NCBI GenBank assembly: GCA_963741995.1
Contig: CAVUKI010000001.1
Span: 310,001-374,000 of the forward strand
Reading direction: 5' to 3'
Source: Bog-473 sp963741995
GTDB lineage: Bacteria > Actinomycetota > Acidimicrobiia > Acidimicrobiales > RAAP-2
Length of the DNA: 64,000 nucleotides
The position numbers and the translations under genes are program-made. Below are positions 33,250 to 42,361 of this stretch, in pieces (within the stretch, counting starts at the first letter, position 1; each line of letters opens with the position of its first letter). Below the pieces are notes generated by a model that was not told the origin of the DNA, searched no databases, and was given only the letters and a program-made list of their open reading frames with translations.

Positions 33250-34105
33250 CGTCGGTGTCCTGTAGCCCGGGCGGTGCGCCCTCGTGGACGGGGTCGCCGA
33301 GATAGGCGGTCGCCACGTCGGGGTTGGACCGGATGACCGCAGGCGTGCCTTCCGCGATGACTTGGCCGAAGTTGAGGACGACGAGACGGTCACACACCGA
33401 CATCACCAGGTCCATGTGATGCTCCACGAGGAGCACGGACATGCGATTGGTCAGCCCGCGGACCATCGATCCCAACGCGTCCATTTCGCTCTCAGAGAGT
33501 CCGCTCGCCGGCTCGTCGAGGAGCAGGAGCTGCGGTTCCGCCATGAGAGCGCGAGCCAGGGCGGTGCGCTTCTGTATGGCGTACGGGAGCGCGGCGGGCA
33601 TCCGGCGGGCGTAGTCGGCCGCGCCGAGCTCGTCGAGGATCGCCATTGCCCGCGCTGTGACGGTGCGCTCCTCCCGGCTGGAGCGCCAGATGCCCAGGAA
33701 CGCGGACCCCAGGTCGGCGTGCAGCGTCGGTTCCGCGCCGAGCATCACGTTCTCGTGCACGGTCAGCCCGGGACAAAGGCCGACGCCCTGCAGGGTGCGG
33801 GCGATGCCGAGCTTTGCCAGGTCATGAGGATGGTGCCGGCGGAGGACGGCGCCGCGGTAGGCGACCGTCCCCGAGCTCGGGTGCACGAATCCGCTGATCA
33901 CGTTGAAGAGGGTCGTTTTGCCGGCGCCGTTCGGCCCGATGACCCCGACCACCTCGCCGTGACTGACTGACATAGAGACGTCGTCGAGCGCCAGCAGGCC
34001 GCCGAATCCGACGGTGACCCCGTCGACGACGAGCAGCGGTGCCGCGTCCCCGGGCGCGTCCTCCTGCTCGGAGGGGGTTGGCGGGGACTCGGTGACCGCG
34101 GCCAC
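33242..34105 (-). CDS. livG: ABC transporter ATP-binding protein, LivG type, with atypical signature
   Basis: A 287-residue ATPase, first gene of the importer operon. Walker A IGPNGAGKTTLFNVISGF, KLGIARTLQGVGLCPGLTVHENV (LivG-like Q-loop), Walker B LLLLDEPASGLSESE and the switch VLLVEHHMDLVM are normal. The ABC signature, usually LSYGQQRR in LivG, reads LPYAIQKR here, losing the serine and glycine that contact ATP. With LivF keeping a perfect LSGGE, one of the two ATP sites would be degenerate. GTG start at 34105; the N-terminus carries an extra 25-residue polar extension. Bases 34106-34295 upstream hold the promoter region but no gene. Confidence 0.92.
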   Translation of the reverse strand: MAAVTESPPTPSEQEDAPGDAAPLLVVDGVTVGFGGLLALDDVSMSVSHGEVVGVIGPNGAGKTTLFNVISGFVHPSSGTVAYRGAVLRRHHPHDLAKLGIARTLQGVGLCPGLTVHENVMLGAEPTLHADLGSAFLGIWRSSREERTVTARAMAILDELGAADYARRMPAALPYAIQKRTALARALMAEPQLLLLDEPASGLSESEMDALGSMVRGLTNRMSVLLVEHHMDLVMSVCDRLVVLNFGQVIAEGTPAVIRSNPDVATAYLGDPVHEGAPPGLQDTDDA

Positions 34106-34295
34106 CGGGCTGCTATTCGGTGTGGGGGTCGGTGCGTGCGCCCGTGAGGCGCGTCCAGTGATCCATCATCCAACCAGGCCCCCCGGCATTGCTTTGGACG
34201 TTACAGCGTTGGACACCAGAGGGCCATGCAAATGCAACGGAATAACGGCGTGCCGCGGGTTCGCAACATGTGAATCAGTTCACGTGCAGATGCGG

Positions 34296-36762
34296 TTAGA
34301 CGTAGTCGCTGCGGCGCAACCAGACGAGCGTGGCCCAACCCCAGATCGGCGGCAGGTACGCCGTGCAGAAGCGCTCGATCAAGACGGCCGCCACGGCCTG
34401 ATCCTGCGGAATGCCGGCGGCGCTGAGCCCGGCGATGAGGCCCACCTCAATGACCCCGGCGCCACCTGGGATCGGGACGGCGCCGCCGATCATGGCCGCC
34501 AGGGTCAACACCACAATGAGCGTGGCGAAGCTGGCGTGCGCGCCGACCGAGTGGAGGGAGGCCCCGAGGCAGAGCGCAATGAGGACCTGGCTGCCCAGGG
34601 ACCCGCCCAGCACGTAGGCGATCTTGCGCGGCTCCACTGCGATGCCCTTGACGTCCTTCCAGATCGTCACGAGGTGCGGCCGGGCCTTCTCGTTGGCCAG
34701 ACGGCGCACCCGGGGGACGAGGGTCACCACGGCCACCAGGACAGCGACGACCAGAATGACGATGAGGATGATCCACACGATGCCCCCGTGGGCGCCGCTC
34801 TCTCCGGAGGTCGGCTTGTGGAAGTCGTCCCACGCAAAGGGAAGGCACAGCAAGAACAGCGCGCCCTTGACCACCCAGCTCGCAGTGCCGGCGATCGCCC
34901 CCGAGCTGATGGCCGCCGGCACGTCCAGCCCCTGGCGCTGGAAGAAGCGCACCCGGACGCCGAAGACGGCAGCGTCACCGCCCACGAACGACGTGAACAT
35001 GTTGGATGTCTCCAGGGCCACGCACCGCCCGAACGGCAGTGGAGCCATGACCGCGCCGGTCAGGGCCCAGGCGCCGGTGACCACGGGGAGTTGCCCCAGC
35101 ACGAAGGCCGCCGCCACCCAGCCCCATACAGCATCGCGGATGACGCTCAGCGAGCCCGCCGCATCGGTCAGGACGCCGATGATCAGCCACAGGCCGACGA
35201 GGCTGCCGATGACCATCAACAGATTGGGCCAGCTGATCCGCTTCGCCTCCACCAGTTTCGGCACTTCGACCCCGGCGGCAGCAGCGAGCGACTCGCGCAG
35301 CGTTTTGAGAAAGCCTTTCTGCGACCGGGCCATCCGCTCGGTCTCAGGGTCGAGCGTGGAGCGCTGCAGTCGGGTGAGGACGGCCTGGATCGTCTCAATG
35401 TCCAGAACCCGGCAGGTGGCGGCGACCGCACGATCGATGCCCACTACCACCGCCGCCGCCGCCACCGCCGCGGCCAGGTCGCCGTCGGTGCGTGTCGCCG
35501 GAGCCGACGACGAGGCACGCCGGAAGTCGCGCAGCAGTGGGCCTTGCGGCGTGATGAGAACGGTCTCCGGACTGAGCGCGCCATGCGAGATCCCGGCGTT
35601 GCCCAGCACCAGCACGGAGCGGAGGAAGCTGTCGACGTCGTCGTCGCTGACCTCTTCCGGCTCCAGTTCGGAGAGCCGGCGTCCTTCGGGGAGGCGCGTG
35701 ACGAGGGCGGCATCGTGGGCCGGACCGCACCGCCCGGCCGCCACGATCTCGGGGACCCGGGTACCGGCGTCGGCCGCCAGGAAGGTCAGGTAGGCCTCGT
35801 GCTCCACCTGCTGCAGTCGGTTGAGGACGAGCGTGGGGCCGGAGTCGCGGTAGATGCAGAACCGCCATATCTTGCGCAGCCACTGTGCGTCTGCGGCGTC
35901 CCGCCCGTACACCGCGAGCTCAATCGGGTCGCCTTCGGCGCCCGTGCCGGCGAACGATGCCACGCCCCATTCCTGGCGCGCCGTGGCGCTGAGCCCGTGC
36001 ACCTCGACGTGCAGGTCGCGCACGGCGTCGGTCACCTCGGAGGCCGACGGGAGCCCGTTCGGCGTGCCCAGGGCGACGTGGCAGGCGGCCGCGGTGCCCC
36101 ACCCCACAATGACAGCGGCGATGACACCGAGCGGCAGCCCGTAGCCGCCGACGACCGCGCAGAGCCCCGCCAGCGCGATCGCCCCGATCACAATGCGGTG
36201 CATGGGGCGACTCAGGAACGGCACGCCCGCCGAGCGCGATGGCGGTGGCGATGGCGAGCTGGAGGATGGGGAAGCGCGGATCGAAGCCGGAGAAGTCCGG
36301 AATGGGCGGCCGGCCGGCGGCGGGGCCCAACAACGCATCGAGCACCAGGCAGATGAGAAGCGCAGCCAACCCGGCGGCGCCCATCTGCCGCAACGCCGTC
36401 AACCGCGGCACGAGCAGGCCGGCCAGGATCAGCACCACCATGACGCCGATCGACCCGACGAACCAGATGGTCGCGATCAACCACTGAATGCCCGTGGGTG
36501 GGGGAGTGAGGAGGTCGGTGACATGAATCTCGAGCGACGTGTTGGCCTGCACCAGCGGCACACAGATCACCAGCAGCACGGCGGCGATGCCGACGCGCAC
36601 GGCGTCCGAGGCTCGCCGCCGGGTCGTGCCCCCTCCGTGCGGCCCCAGGACGAGCGAGCGGACCCGCTGGCTCCACGAGGTATGACCGACGTCACTCGGA
36701 ACCGACATCAGGTCGCTTGCCGTGTCGGTGGCGGCGGGCGCAGCAGTCCCCATGACGTTCAT
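34296..36762 (-). CDS. MprF/AglD-like (UPF0104) membrane protein with kinase-like domain, one frame break
   Basis: About 821 residues once one extra G near 36225 is removed. Residues 1-180: several membrane helices (VRVGIAAVLLVICVPLVQ, WLIATIWFVGSIGVMVVLIL). Middle, about 210-480: a protein-kinase-like region with HGALSPETVLI where kinases have HGDLxxxNV, and LLRDF where they have DFG, so the catalytic Asp is lost. C-terminal about 340 residues: lysylphosphatidylglycerol synthase transmembrane domain with FVGGDAAVFGVRVRFFQRQG and the family's GGAVPIPGGAGVIEVGL. Such flippase-like domains move lipids or isoprenoid carriers. ATG at 36762. Role unknown; possible regulator-plus-flippase. Confidence 0.8.
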
Positions 36763-36859
36763 GTCGGAAAGACTGGCCGCGGCCTTGCGGCCCGGCGCCG
36801 GACGAGGGGGTGCATCACTGCCATATTGTCCGGTCCGGCCCCTCCAGCCAGGGACGGAA

Positions 36860-36909
36860 GCTAAAAGACTATAAATATGATTGACTTAGTCAGCTTTAGC
36901 CTCTAGCCT
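36860..36909 (+). promoter_or_regulatory. AT-rich promoter of the cysteine dioxygenase gene
   Basis: TTGACT (36881-36886), exactly 17 bases, TAGCCT (36904-36909), then about seven bases to the ATG at 36917: this predicts a leaderless message. The -35 region lies inside an interrupted inverted repeat, GCTAAAAGACT at 36860 and AGTCAGCTTTAGC at 36888, a possible operator in an otherwise GC-rich region. Confidence 0.45.
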
Positions 36910-36916
36910 CTCCCGG

Positions 36917-37474
36917 ATGGTTCCGCCGGCCACCTCGACACCCTCGTTGCGCCACCCCGGCGTCAACCCGCAGGCGGTGGCCACCCGGCTGGCCCCCTAT
37001 ATGGATTGGCCGGGAGCGCCCGACACGCGGCGCCGTGCATGGCGCCTCATGGCGCGGACCCCCGACTTCGACGCCTGGCTGATCGCCTGGCCGAGCGGTG
37101 GGAAAGTGGAGCTGCATGACCACGGCCATTCGACGGGAGCGGTCAGCGTGATCCGAGGCGCCCTCGTCGAAGCCGTCCCGCGGCGCGATGACACCGGACG
37201 GCTCTCCCTGGTGCGCCATGAACTGCAGGCGGGAGCCACCCTCGGCTTCGGCGCCGGCCACGTGCACGATGTGACGAACGAGTCAGACCAGCATGCGCTC
37301 AGCCTGCACGTCTACAGCCCGGCTCTGACCTCCATGACGTTCTACGAGATGGCCGGGGGGCAACTCGTCGTCCGCGAGGTGGCGTGGTCCGACGACGGCA
37401 GCGGCGAATTCGAAGACGCGCTCGAGGCACAGACGGGGAGTCCGAAATGCGGCGTGGCGGCAGCCGCCCGGTGA
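36917..37474 (+). CDS. cdo: cysteine dioxygenase
   Basis: A 185-residue cupin of the CDO_I family oxidising L-cysteine to cysteine sulfinate with non-heme iron. Iron ligands: H-x-H in VELHDHGHSTGAVSV and the third His in GAGHVHDVTNESD. RLMARTPDFDAWLIAWP is the family's substrate-side strand. Rhodanese gene follows with GTGA overlap, giving a small sulfur-handling operon. Predicted leaderless start. Some bacterial homologues act on 3-mercaptopropionate, so the exact thiol is uncertain. Confidence 0.87.
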   Translation: MVPPATSTPSLRHPGVNPQAVATRLAPYMDWPGAPDTRRRAWRLMARTPDFDAWLIAWPSGGKVELHDHGHSTGAVSVIRGALVEAVPRRDDTGRLSLVRHELQAGATLGFGAGHVHDVTNESDQHALSLHVYSPALTSMTFYEMAGGQLVVREVAWSDDGSGEFEDALEAQTGSPKCGVAAAAR

Positions 37475-37845
37475 CCGCCCGCAGCATCGACGATCTCCTC
37501 GCCGAAGCCCGCGGCCGCATCCAACGGGTCGAGCCCGAGCAGCTCGACCCGCTCCAGGCCCAGGGCGCACTCGTTGTCGACATCCGGCCCGCCGCCCAGC
37601 GTGCCGCCGAGGGCGAGCTCGGCTTCGGGCTCCTCGTGGAGCGCAACGTGCTCGAGTGGCGCTTCGACCTGACGGGGAACCACACGCTGCCGGAGGTGAC
37701 CGGGTACGACCAGCCCGTCGTGGTGGTCTGCTCCGAGGGATACGCTTCCAGCTTTGCCGCGGACTCGCTCCGCCAGCTGGGTTTCGCCCGAGCTGCCGAT
37801 CTGACCGGCGGCTACCAAGCCTGGCGCCGCTGGCGCGCCGGCTGA
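37471..37845 (+). CDS. rhodanese-like sulfurtransferase
   Basis: Single-domain rhodanese, 124 residues from GTG 37471 (an in-frame ATG at 37447 would add eight). VEPEQLDPLQAQGALVVDIRP is the CH2A region, VVVVCSEGYASSFAADSL the active loop with Cys, and TGGYQAWRRWRAG the typical C-terminus. The GTG overlaps the dioxygenase stop (GTGA), so the two are coupled; together they handle cysteine-derived sulfur. The loop CSEGYASS is common in actinobacterial stand-alone rhodaneses. Confidence 0.88.
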   Translation: MTARSIDDLLAEARGRIQRVEPEQLDPLQAQGALVVDIRPAAQRAAEGELGFGLLVERNVLEWRFDLTGNHTLPEVTGYDQPVVVVCSEGYASSFAADSLRQLGFARAADLTGGYQAWRRWRAG

Positions 37846-37854
37846 CCCAGCCGT

Positions 37855-38478
37855 TCAGGATTGGGTGAAGCGGGCCGCCGCCTCGCCGTCGAGACGGCCT
37901 ACCGGCAGCAGGCGGCCACAGGCCACGAGTGCCAGCGCCTGCGCCGGTCCCGTCACGAGTGCACCGGAGCCAGACGAAGAGGACCACTCCAGATCGTCCG
38001 CCCGCAGCTCCACGTCGCTGAGGTCGACCCCGAACAGGTTGGGCGCGCCCTGCACTGCAACGAGCCCCAGCACCGCGCTGATGCGGGCGTCGGGTACCCG
38101 CCGATCAAGCGGCACGGCTTCCATGATGTCGAGCCCGTGGATGACGCAGTGGACGAGCGCGCCCTCCTCGCCGCCACCCGGAGGCTGCCACTGGTGCAGC
38201 ACCGCGGAACGGAGGTCGCCCAGCAGTACGGGAGCAGGGAGCGCACCGTCGCGCTCCGCCACCATGTCGGAGAGTCGCGTGAAGTCACCGCCGCAGGCTT
38301 CGAGCTCGGTCATGAACGCGGGGCCGTCGTAGCGCGCCGGCATCGTCATGTGCGCCACGACCTCGCGGGTACGCCAGCCCTCGCACAGCGAAGGCTCGTC
38401 CCACACCCCGGGACCGGCCGCCTCGAGACAATCGGCCAACGCGCCGTACTCGTCGGCGATGTCGTGCGCCGTGTTCAT
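37855..38478 (-). CDS. maleylpyruvate isomerase-fold (mycothiol-type DinB) protein
   Basis: A 207-residue protein of the TIGR03083/MDMPI_N family. The N-terminal four-helix bundle contains LCEGWRTREVVAHMTMPARY (usual C-x-W-x-x-x-x-x-x-H-L), VHCVIHGLDIMEAV with the paired metal histidine, and a small C-terminal domain. The family binds a divalent metal and mycothiol in actinobacteria. Third gene of arsR-SRPBCC-dinB; its ATG overlaps the preceding stop as ATGA. Possibly a detoxifying transferase; substrate unknown. Confidence 0.85.
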   Translation of the reverse strand: MNTAHDIADEYGALADCLEAAGPGVWDEPSLCEGWRTREVVAHMTMPARYDGPAFMTELEACGGDFTRLSDMVAERDGALPAPVLLGDLRSAVLHQWQPPGGGEEGALVHCVIHGLDIMEAVPLDRRVPDARISAVLGLVAVQGAPNLFGVDLSDVELRADDLEWSSSSGSGALVTGPAQALALVACGRLLPVGRLDGEAAARFTQS

Positions 38479-38913
38479 GAGGCCAGCCCGGCCAGATACT
38501 TGGCGAAGCGGTCAAGTGAGGAACGGAACCCGGCCTGGGCCTCGGGCGCCAGGAAGGCCTCGGGCACAGAGGTCTGATGGATCCTGACCTCGGTGCGCTC
38601 CGGCCCCAGCGCGATGAACTCGGAGCGCACCCGCATGCCGGAGTGGGACTCGGTCCACACCAGCAGCTCGGGCGGGCGTACCTCGTCGATGACGGCACTG
38701 GTCGGGTACTCGCTCCCGTCGGCGTCGTTGACCATCACGGTCTCGAACACGCCGCCCGGCCGGGCATCGAGCGTGATGCGGTCCCGCGGCGCGCTGACGC
38801 CCGTCGGGCCCCAGAAATGCGTCAGATGATCGGCATCGGTCATGCACGCGAAGACGAGCTCGCCGCGGCACGTCGAACGTCCGACTGAAGTGCAGCTCGC
38901 CGTGTTCAGTCAC
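38475..38913 (-). CDS. SRPBCC (AHSA1-like) domain protein, one frame break
   Basis: About 145 residues. N-terminus TEHGELHFSRTFDVPRELV with GTG at 38913 overlaps the arsR stop; one extra G near 38872 shifts the frame, after which FACMTDADHLTHFWGP, GGVFETVMVNDADGSEYP, LVWTESHSG and GFRSSLDRFAKYLAG follow. This is the START-like hydrophobic-cavity fold typically encoded after ArsR regulators. Role probably ligand binding or detoxification. Break looks like a sequence insertion. Confidence 0.85.
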
Positions 38914-39268
38914 GAGCGCGCCCCGTTGGTTTCTTGGCCGGCTGCAGATCGATCAACAGCGCGTCGAGCTTGTCGAAGCGCTCGTCCCACCGCCGCCGGT
39001 TCGTGGTGATCCAGTCCAGTGCGCCGTCGAGCGCGTCGGCTTCGAGGTGGCAGGGGCGGAACTGGGCCTGGCGCCGCCGCGAGATCAGGCCGCTGCGCTC
39101 CAACACCTTGAGGTGCTTCGAAACCCCCGGCAGCGATATGGCGAAGGGGGCAGCCAGCTCGGTCACCGTGGCGTCGCCCCGGGCCAGCCGGCTCACGATG
39201 GCGCGCCGGGTGGGGTCCGCCAACGCGGCGAAGGCCGCATCGAGCGTGTCAGCAGTCTGTGTGGTCAC
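38906..39268 (-). CDS. ArsR family transcriptional regulator
   Basis: A 120-residue winged-helix repressor: LADPTRRAIVSRLARGDATVTELAAPF, then SLPGVSKHLKVLERSGLISRR as recognition helix. No CxC metal motif, as in the ArsR-SRPBCC subgroup. GTG start at 39268; an inverted repeat GTTAGTTA-N10-TAACTAAC 21 bases upstream is the likely autoregulatory operator. Leads an operon of three overlapping genes. Confidence 0.92.
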   Translation of the reverse strand: MTTQTADTLDAAFAALADPTRRAIVSRLARGDATVTELAAPFAISLPGVSKHLKVLERSGLISRRRQAQFRPCHLEADALDGALDWITTNRRRWDERFDKLDALLIDLQPAKKPTGRARD

Positions 39269-39288
39269 GGGAAGTATTTAACCTCAGA

Positions 39289-39314
39289 GTTAGTTAGCCG
39301 TCAAGTTAACTAAC
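39289..39314. promoter_or_regulatory. inverted-repeat operator of the ArsR operon
   Basis: GTTAGTTA and TAACTAAC, perfect eight-base arms separated by ten bases, between arsR (minus) and the FMN reductase gene (plus). The AT-rich arms stand out from the local GC content. Could control both directions. Confidence 0.6.
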
Positions 39315-39390
39315 GGGCCGTTCTGCTCCCGTTGGTCCTGGCGGGGACCACCTTTCCGCCACGCCAAGCGGAAGGGATTGGAAGGCGCAC

Positions 39391-39972
39391 ATGCTCTTGC
39401 AGGTCATCAACGGGACCACCCGGGAGGGTCGGTTCAGTGAGCGGGTGGCGGCCTGGGTCATGAGCCGCCTGGAGCAGCACCAGGCCTTCGAGCTCGAGCT
39501 GGTCGACCTGCGGGACCACCCGCTGCCTTTCTTCGATGGCGACGCGCCGGCGAGGACCGGGCGTGAGTATGCCGACGAGGCGGTCACCCGCTTCAGCCGG
39601 GTCATCGACCGGGCGGACGGCTACGTGATCCTCACCGGCGAGTACAACCACGGGTACCCCGCTGTGCTGAAGAACGCCCTCGATTCCACCTTCGTCGAGT
39701 GGCGGCGCAAGCCCGTCGCCTACGTCGGGTGGGGGAACACCGGCGGGGCGCGGGCGATCGAGCAGCTGCGGGCGGTGGCGGTCGAGTTCGAAATGGCACC
39801 GCTGCGCCACGCCGTCCACGTGCTGCCCGATGTGTTCATCGCCCTGCGCCAGGCGTCGGACCGTGCGGACCTCTCACCCTTCGCACCACTCGAATCCAGG
39901 CTCGACCTGCTGGCCGAGGACCTGGCGTGGTGGATGGGCGCCCTCGCGTCGGCGCGGGCCGCCAGCGGGTAG
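39391..39972 (+). CDS. NADPH-dependent FMN reductase
   Basis: Flavodoxin-like reductase of 193 residues. INGTTREGRFSERVAAWVM is the FMN phosphate loop, YVILTGEYNHGYPAVLKNALD the family E-Y-N-x-x-x-P-x-x-L-K-N signature, and YVGWGNTGGARAIEQLR the second flavin loop. ATG at 39391. It is followed nine bases later by a DinB-type gene, so co-transcribed. Probable quinone or flavin reduction; may serve the oxygenases downstream. Confidence 0.9.
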   Translation: MLLQVINGTTREGRFSERVAAWVMSRLEQHQAFELELVDLRDHPLPFFDGDAPARTGREYADEAVTRFSRVIDRADGYVILTGEYNHGYPAVLKNALDSTFVEWRRKPVAYVGWGNTGGARAIEQLRAVAVEFEMAPLRHAVHVLPDVFIALRQASDRADLSPFAPLESRLDLLAEDLAWWMGALASARAASG

Positions 39973-39981
39973 ACCGCACCC

Positions 39982-40740
39982 ATGGACACTCCCGTCGGCG
40001 CGTTGCGCGCCTCAGTCGATCGCTTGCACGAGCTCGTCAGTGGGTTGGATGACGCACAACTGAAGTCGTCGTCCTATTGCGACCAGTGGTCGATCGCCCA
40101 GGTCCTGTCCCATCTCGGTTCGGGTGCGGTCATTGCGCTCCGGGGTCTCGAGGACGTCCGGGCGGGCACCACCGCGCCGGAGGGATTCAACCAGTCGGTC
40201 TGGGACGAGTGGAACGCCAAGACGCCCCGGGCCCAGGCCGACGACGCACTGGTGGCCGACGAGGCGTTGGTGGCGGCGCTCGAAACGGTGGACGACGCGG
40301 AGCAGGCGACGTTGACCTTCCCGATGGGACCGCTCAGCCTGGGCTTCGACCAGGTCGTCGGCCTGCGGCTCAACGAGCACGCTTTCCACACCTGGGACAT
40401 CGCCGTCACTCTCGACGAGGACGCAGGCCTGCCCGAGGACGCGGCGGCGGTGGTGGTCGACAACCTCTCGCTCATCGCGCGTTTCAGCGGGCGCCCGGAC
40501 GGGCAGGAACGAACCATCGTCGTCCGCACCACCGACCCCGGTCGCGACATTGCGCTGCGCCTCTCCGCTGACGGCGTGGAGCTGGGTGCCTGCGAGTCCG
40601 CACAGTCGCCCGATCTCGAGCTGCCCGCCGAGGCTTTCAGCCGGCTGGTCTACGGCCGGCTCGACCCCGAACACACGCCCGCCATCACGGGAGACGCCGC
40701 ACTGGTCGAGGAGCTGCGCGCCGTCTTCCCCGGCCCGTAG
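39982..40740 (+). CDS. maleylpyruvate isomerase family mycothiol-dependent enzyme
   Basis: A 252-residue TIGR03083-type protein. Helix-bundle signatures CDQWSIAQVLSHLGSGA and LRLNEHAFHTWDIAVTLD give the metal histidines; the C-terminal domain IVVRTTDPGRDIALRLSADG through FSRLVYGRLDP is the MDMPI_C/SCP2-like part. Longer and more complete than the paralogue at 37855. Context with FMN reductase suggests redox or thiol detoxification. The following bases 40741-40949 hold no gene I can support. Confidence 0.87.
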   Translation: MDTPVGALRASVDRLHELVSGLDDAQLKSSSYCDQWSIAQVLSHLGSGAVIALRGLEDVRAGTTAPEGFNQSVWDEWNAKTPRAQADDALVADEALVAALETVDDAEQATLTFPMGPLSLGFDQVVGLRLNEHAFHTWDIAVTLDEDAGLPEDAAAVVVDNLSLIARFSGRPDGQERTIVVRTTDPGRDIALRLSADGVELGACESAQSPDLELPAEAFSRLVYGRLDPEHTPAITGDAALVEELRAVFPGP

Positions 40741-40949
40741 GCCGTCACCTCAGGCCACCGTCACGTCGGCTCGCGGGAGTGGCCGGCGCGCCCGGGTCCC
40801 GAGGCGGAGCCCCGACGCGAGGAGGACCAGGAGGATTTCGAGCCGCTGGGCCCGTGCGTCGATCAGCGCGTCCTAGGGGTGGGAACCCGCCAGGTCAAAC
40901 GGAAGGCTGAGGGAGTTGCCGCGCCGGCGGAGGTTGGGGAGGATGGAGC

Positions 40950-41780
40950 GTGCCCATCGCTCATCTGACGACCGACTCCGCCCCCGACGAAGTGGCCGCA
41001 GTGATCGGGAGCGACGGCGCCGTCGTGGTCGACGCGGTGGCGCCCGAGGCGCTCCTGCAGCGCATTGAGTCCGAGTTGCGCCCCTTCCTCGACGCCACGC
41101 CGACCGGGCCCGACGACTTCAGCGGCGAGCGCACGCGGCGCACCGGCTCGCTGATCGCCCGCTCGCCCGGCTGCCGGGAGCTCGTCATGCACCCGCTGGC
41201 GCTCGGCACGGCCCGTACGTTCCTGCAGCATGCCACCAACGTGCAGCTGCACCTGACCCAGGCCATCGCCATCGGCCCGGGGGCGTCGCCGCAACCGATC
41301 CACCGCGACCAGTGGGCCTTCGATTTCTTCCCCTTCCCTGCCGGTTACGAGGTCCAGTGCAACACCATCTGGGCGCTGACCGACTTCACCGAGGAGAACG
41401 GTGCCACCCGCGTGGTGGTGGGCAGCAACTTGAAAGAAGACAGGCTCGCCTTCGGCCCCGACGACACCGAACCCGCCACCATGTCCCGTGGCTCGGTCTT
41501 GTTCTACTCGGGGAGCGTGTACCACGGGGGTGGGGCCAACCACTCCGACGCCACCCGCATCGGGCTCAACATCACTTACAACGTGGCCTGGCTGCGCCAG
41601 GAGGAGAATCAGTACCTCTCCGTGCCGCGCGAGGTGGCCGAGACGCTCCCGACCGATCTGCTGCGGTTGATGGGGTACGACCGAGGGGCGTACGCGCTGG
41701 GCTACATCGACGACCTCCGCGACCCCATTGAGGCGGTGCGCCCGGGCATCGGATCGTCGGGGTTCGGCGCCAACACGTAG
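40950..41780 (+). CDS. phytanoyl-CoA dioxygenase family (PhyH) oxygenase
   Basis: A 276-residue Fe(II)/2-oxoglutarate oxygenase. The facial triad is seen in PQPIHRDQWAFD (H-x-D) and YSGSVYHGGGANHS (distal His), with the 2OG-binding Arg in DATRIGLNITYN. GTG start preceded by GGGGAGGATGGAG. PhyH enzymes hydroxylate fatty acyl-CoA, ectoine or natural products; the target is unknown. A second PhyH gene lies at 43113 with GNAT and enoyl-CoA hydratase between them. Confidence 0.88.
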   Translation: MPIAHLTTDSAPDEVAAVIGSDGAVVVDAVAPEALLQRIESELRPFLDATPTGPDDFSGERTRRTGSLIARSPGCRELVMHPLALGTARTFLQHATNVQLHLTQAIAIGPGASPQPIHRDQWAFDFFPFPAGYEVQCNTIWALTDFTEENGATRVVVGSNLKEDRLAFGPDDTEPATMSRGSVLFYSGSVYHGGGANHSDATRIGLNITYNVAWLRQEENQYLSVPREVAETLPTDLLRLMGYDRGAYALGYIDDLRDPIEAVRPGIGSSGFGANT

Positions 41781-41860
41781 CGCGTTCCGCGTTGCATGCT
41801 CACGTTGCACCCCCTGTGCGATCAATCGGTTCACAGGTGGTTCCCATTACCGTGGGTGAC

Positions 41861-42361
41861 GTGCCCGTAGAGATCCGCCAGGCCGCGGTCGACGACCACG
41901 ACGAGTTGTACACCGCGTTCGCGCGCATCGTCGGCGCGGGCGAGGGGTTCCCGCAGAAGGCACCCGTGACCCGGGAGGACTTCGACGAGTACTGGATACG
42001 GCATTCGGCCGCCGTCTCCGTTGCCTGCTTCGGCGGTTACCTGGTCGGCGCGTCGTACATCAAGCCCAACTTCGTGGGCCGGGCCGCACACGTCGCCAAC
42101 GCCGGTTACTTCGTGTCGGCGCCGTACCGGGGCACGGGCGTGGGGCGGTCGTTGGTGGAGCACTCGCTACGCGAGGCGCGCCGCCTCGGCTTCGACGCCA
42201 TGATGTTCAACCTCGTCTTCGAATCCAACCCGGCCCGTGCCATGTACCGCCGGCTCGGGTTCGAAGAGGTGGGCCGGATACCCAACGCCGTCGAAGGTGA
42301 GGATGCGATGATCTACTGGCGCAGCCTGGAGGACATCGAGCTAAAGGACGCTGCTCAGTGA
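41861..42361 (+). CDS. GNAT family N-acetyltransferase
   Basis: A 166-residue acetyltransferase. VEIRQAAVDDHDELYTAF opens the fold, NAGYFVSAPYRGTGVGRSLVEHSL is the acetyl-CoA loop (family R/Q-x-x-G-x-G/A), and FNLVFESNPARAMYRRLGFEEVG is motif B. GTG 41861 is chosen as the closest start to the fold; GTG at 41852 is an alternative. Its stop overlaps the next start (GTGA). First gene of a three-gene operon. Confidence 0.88.
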   Translation: MPVEIRQAAVDDHDELYTAFARIVGAGEGFPQKAPVTREDFDEYWIRHSAAVSVACFGGYLVGASYIKPNFVGRAAHVANAGYFVSAPYRGTGVGRSLVEHSLREARRLGFDAMMFNLVFESNPARAMYRRLGFEEVGRIPNAVEGEDAMIYWRSLEDIELKDAAQ

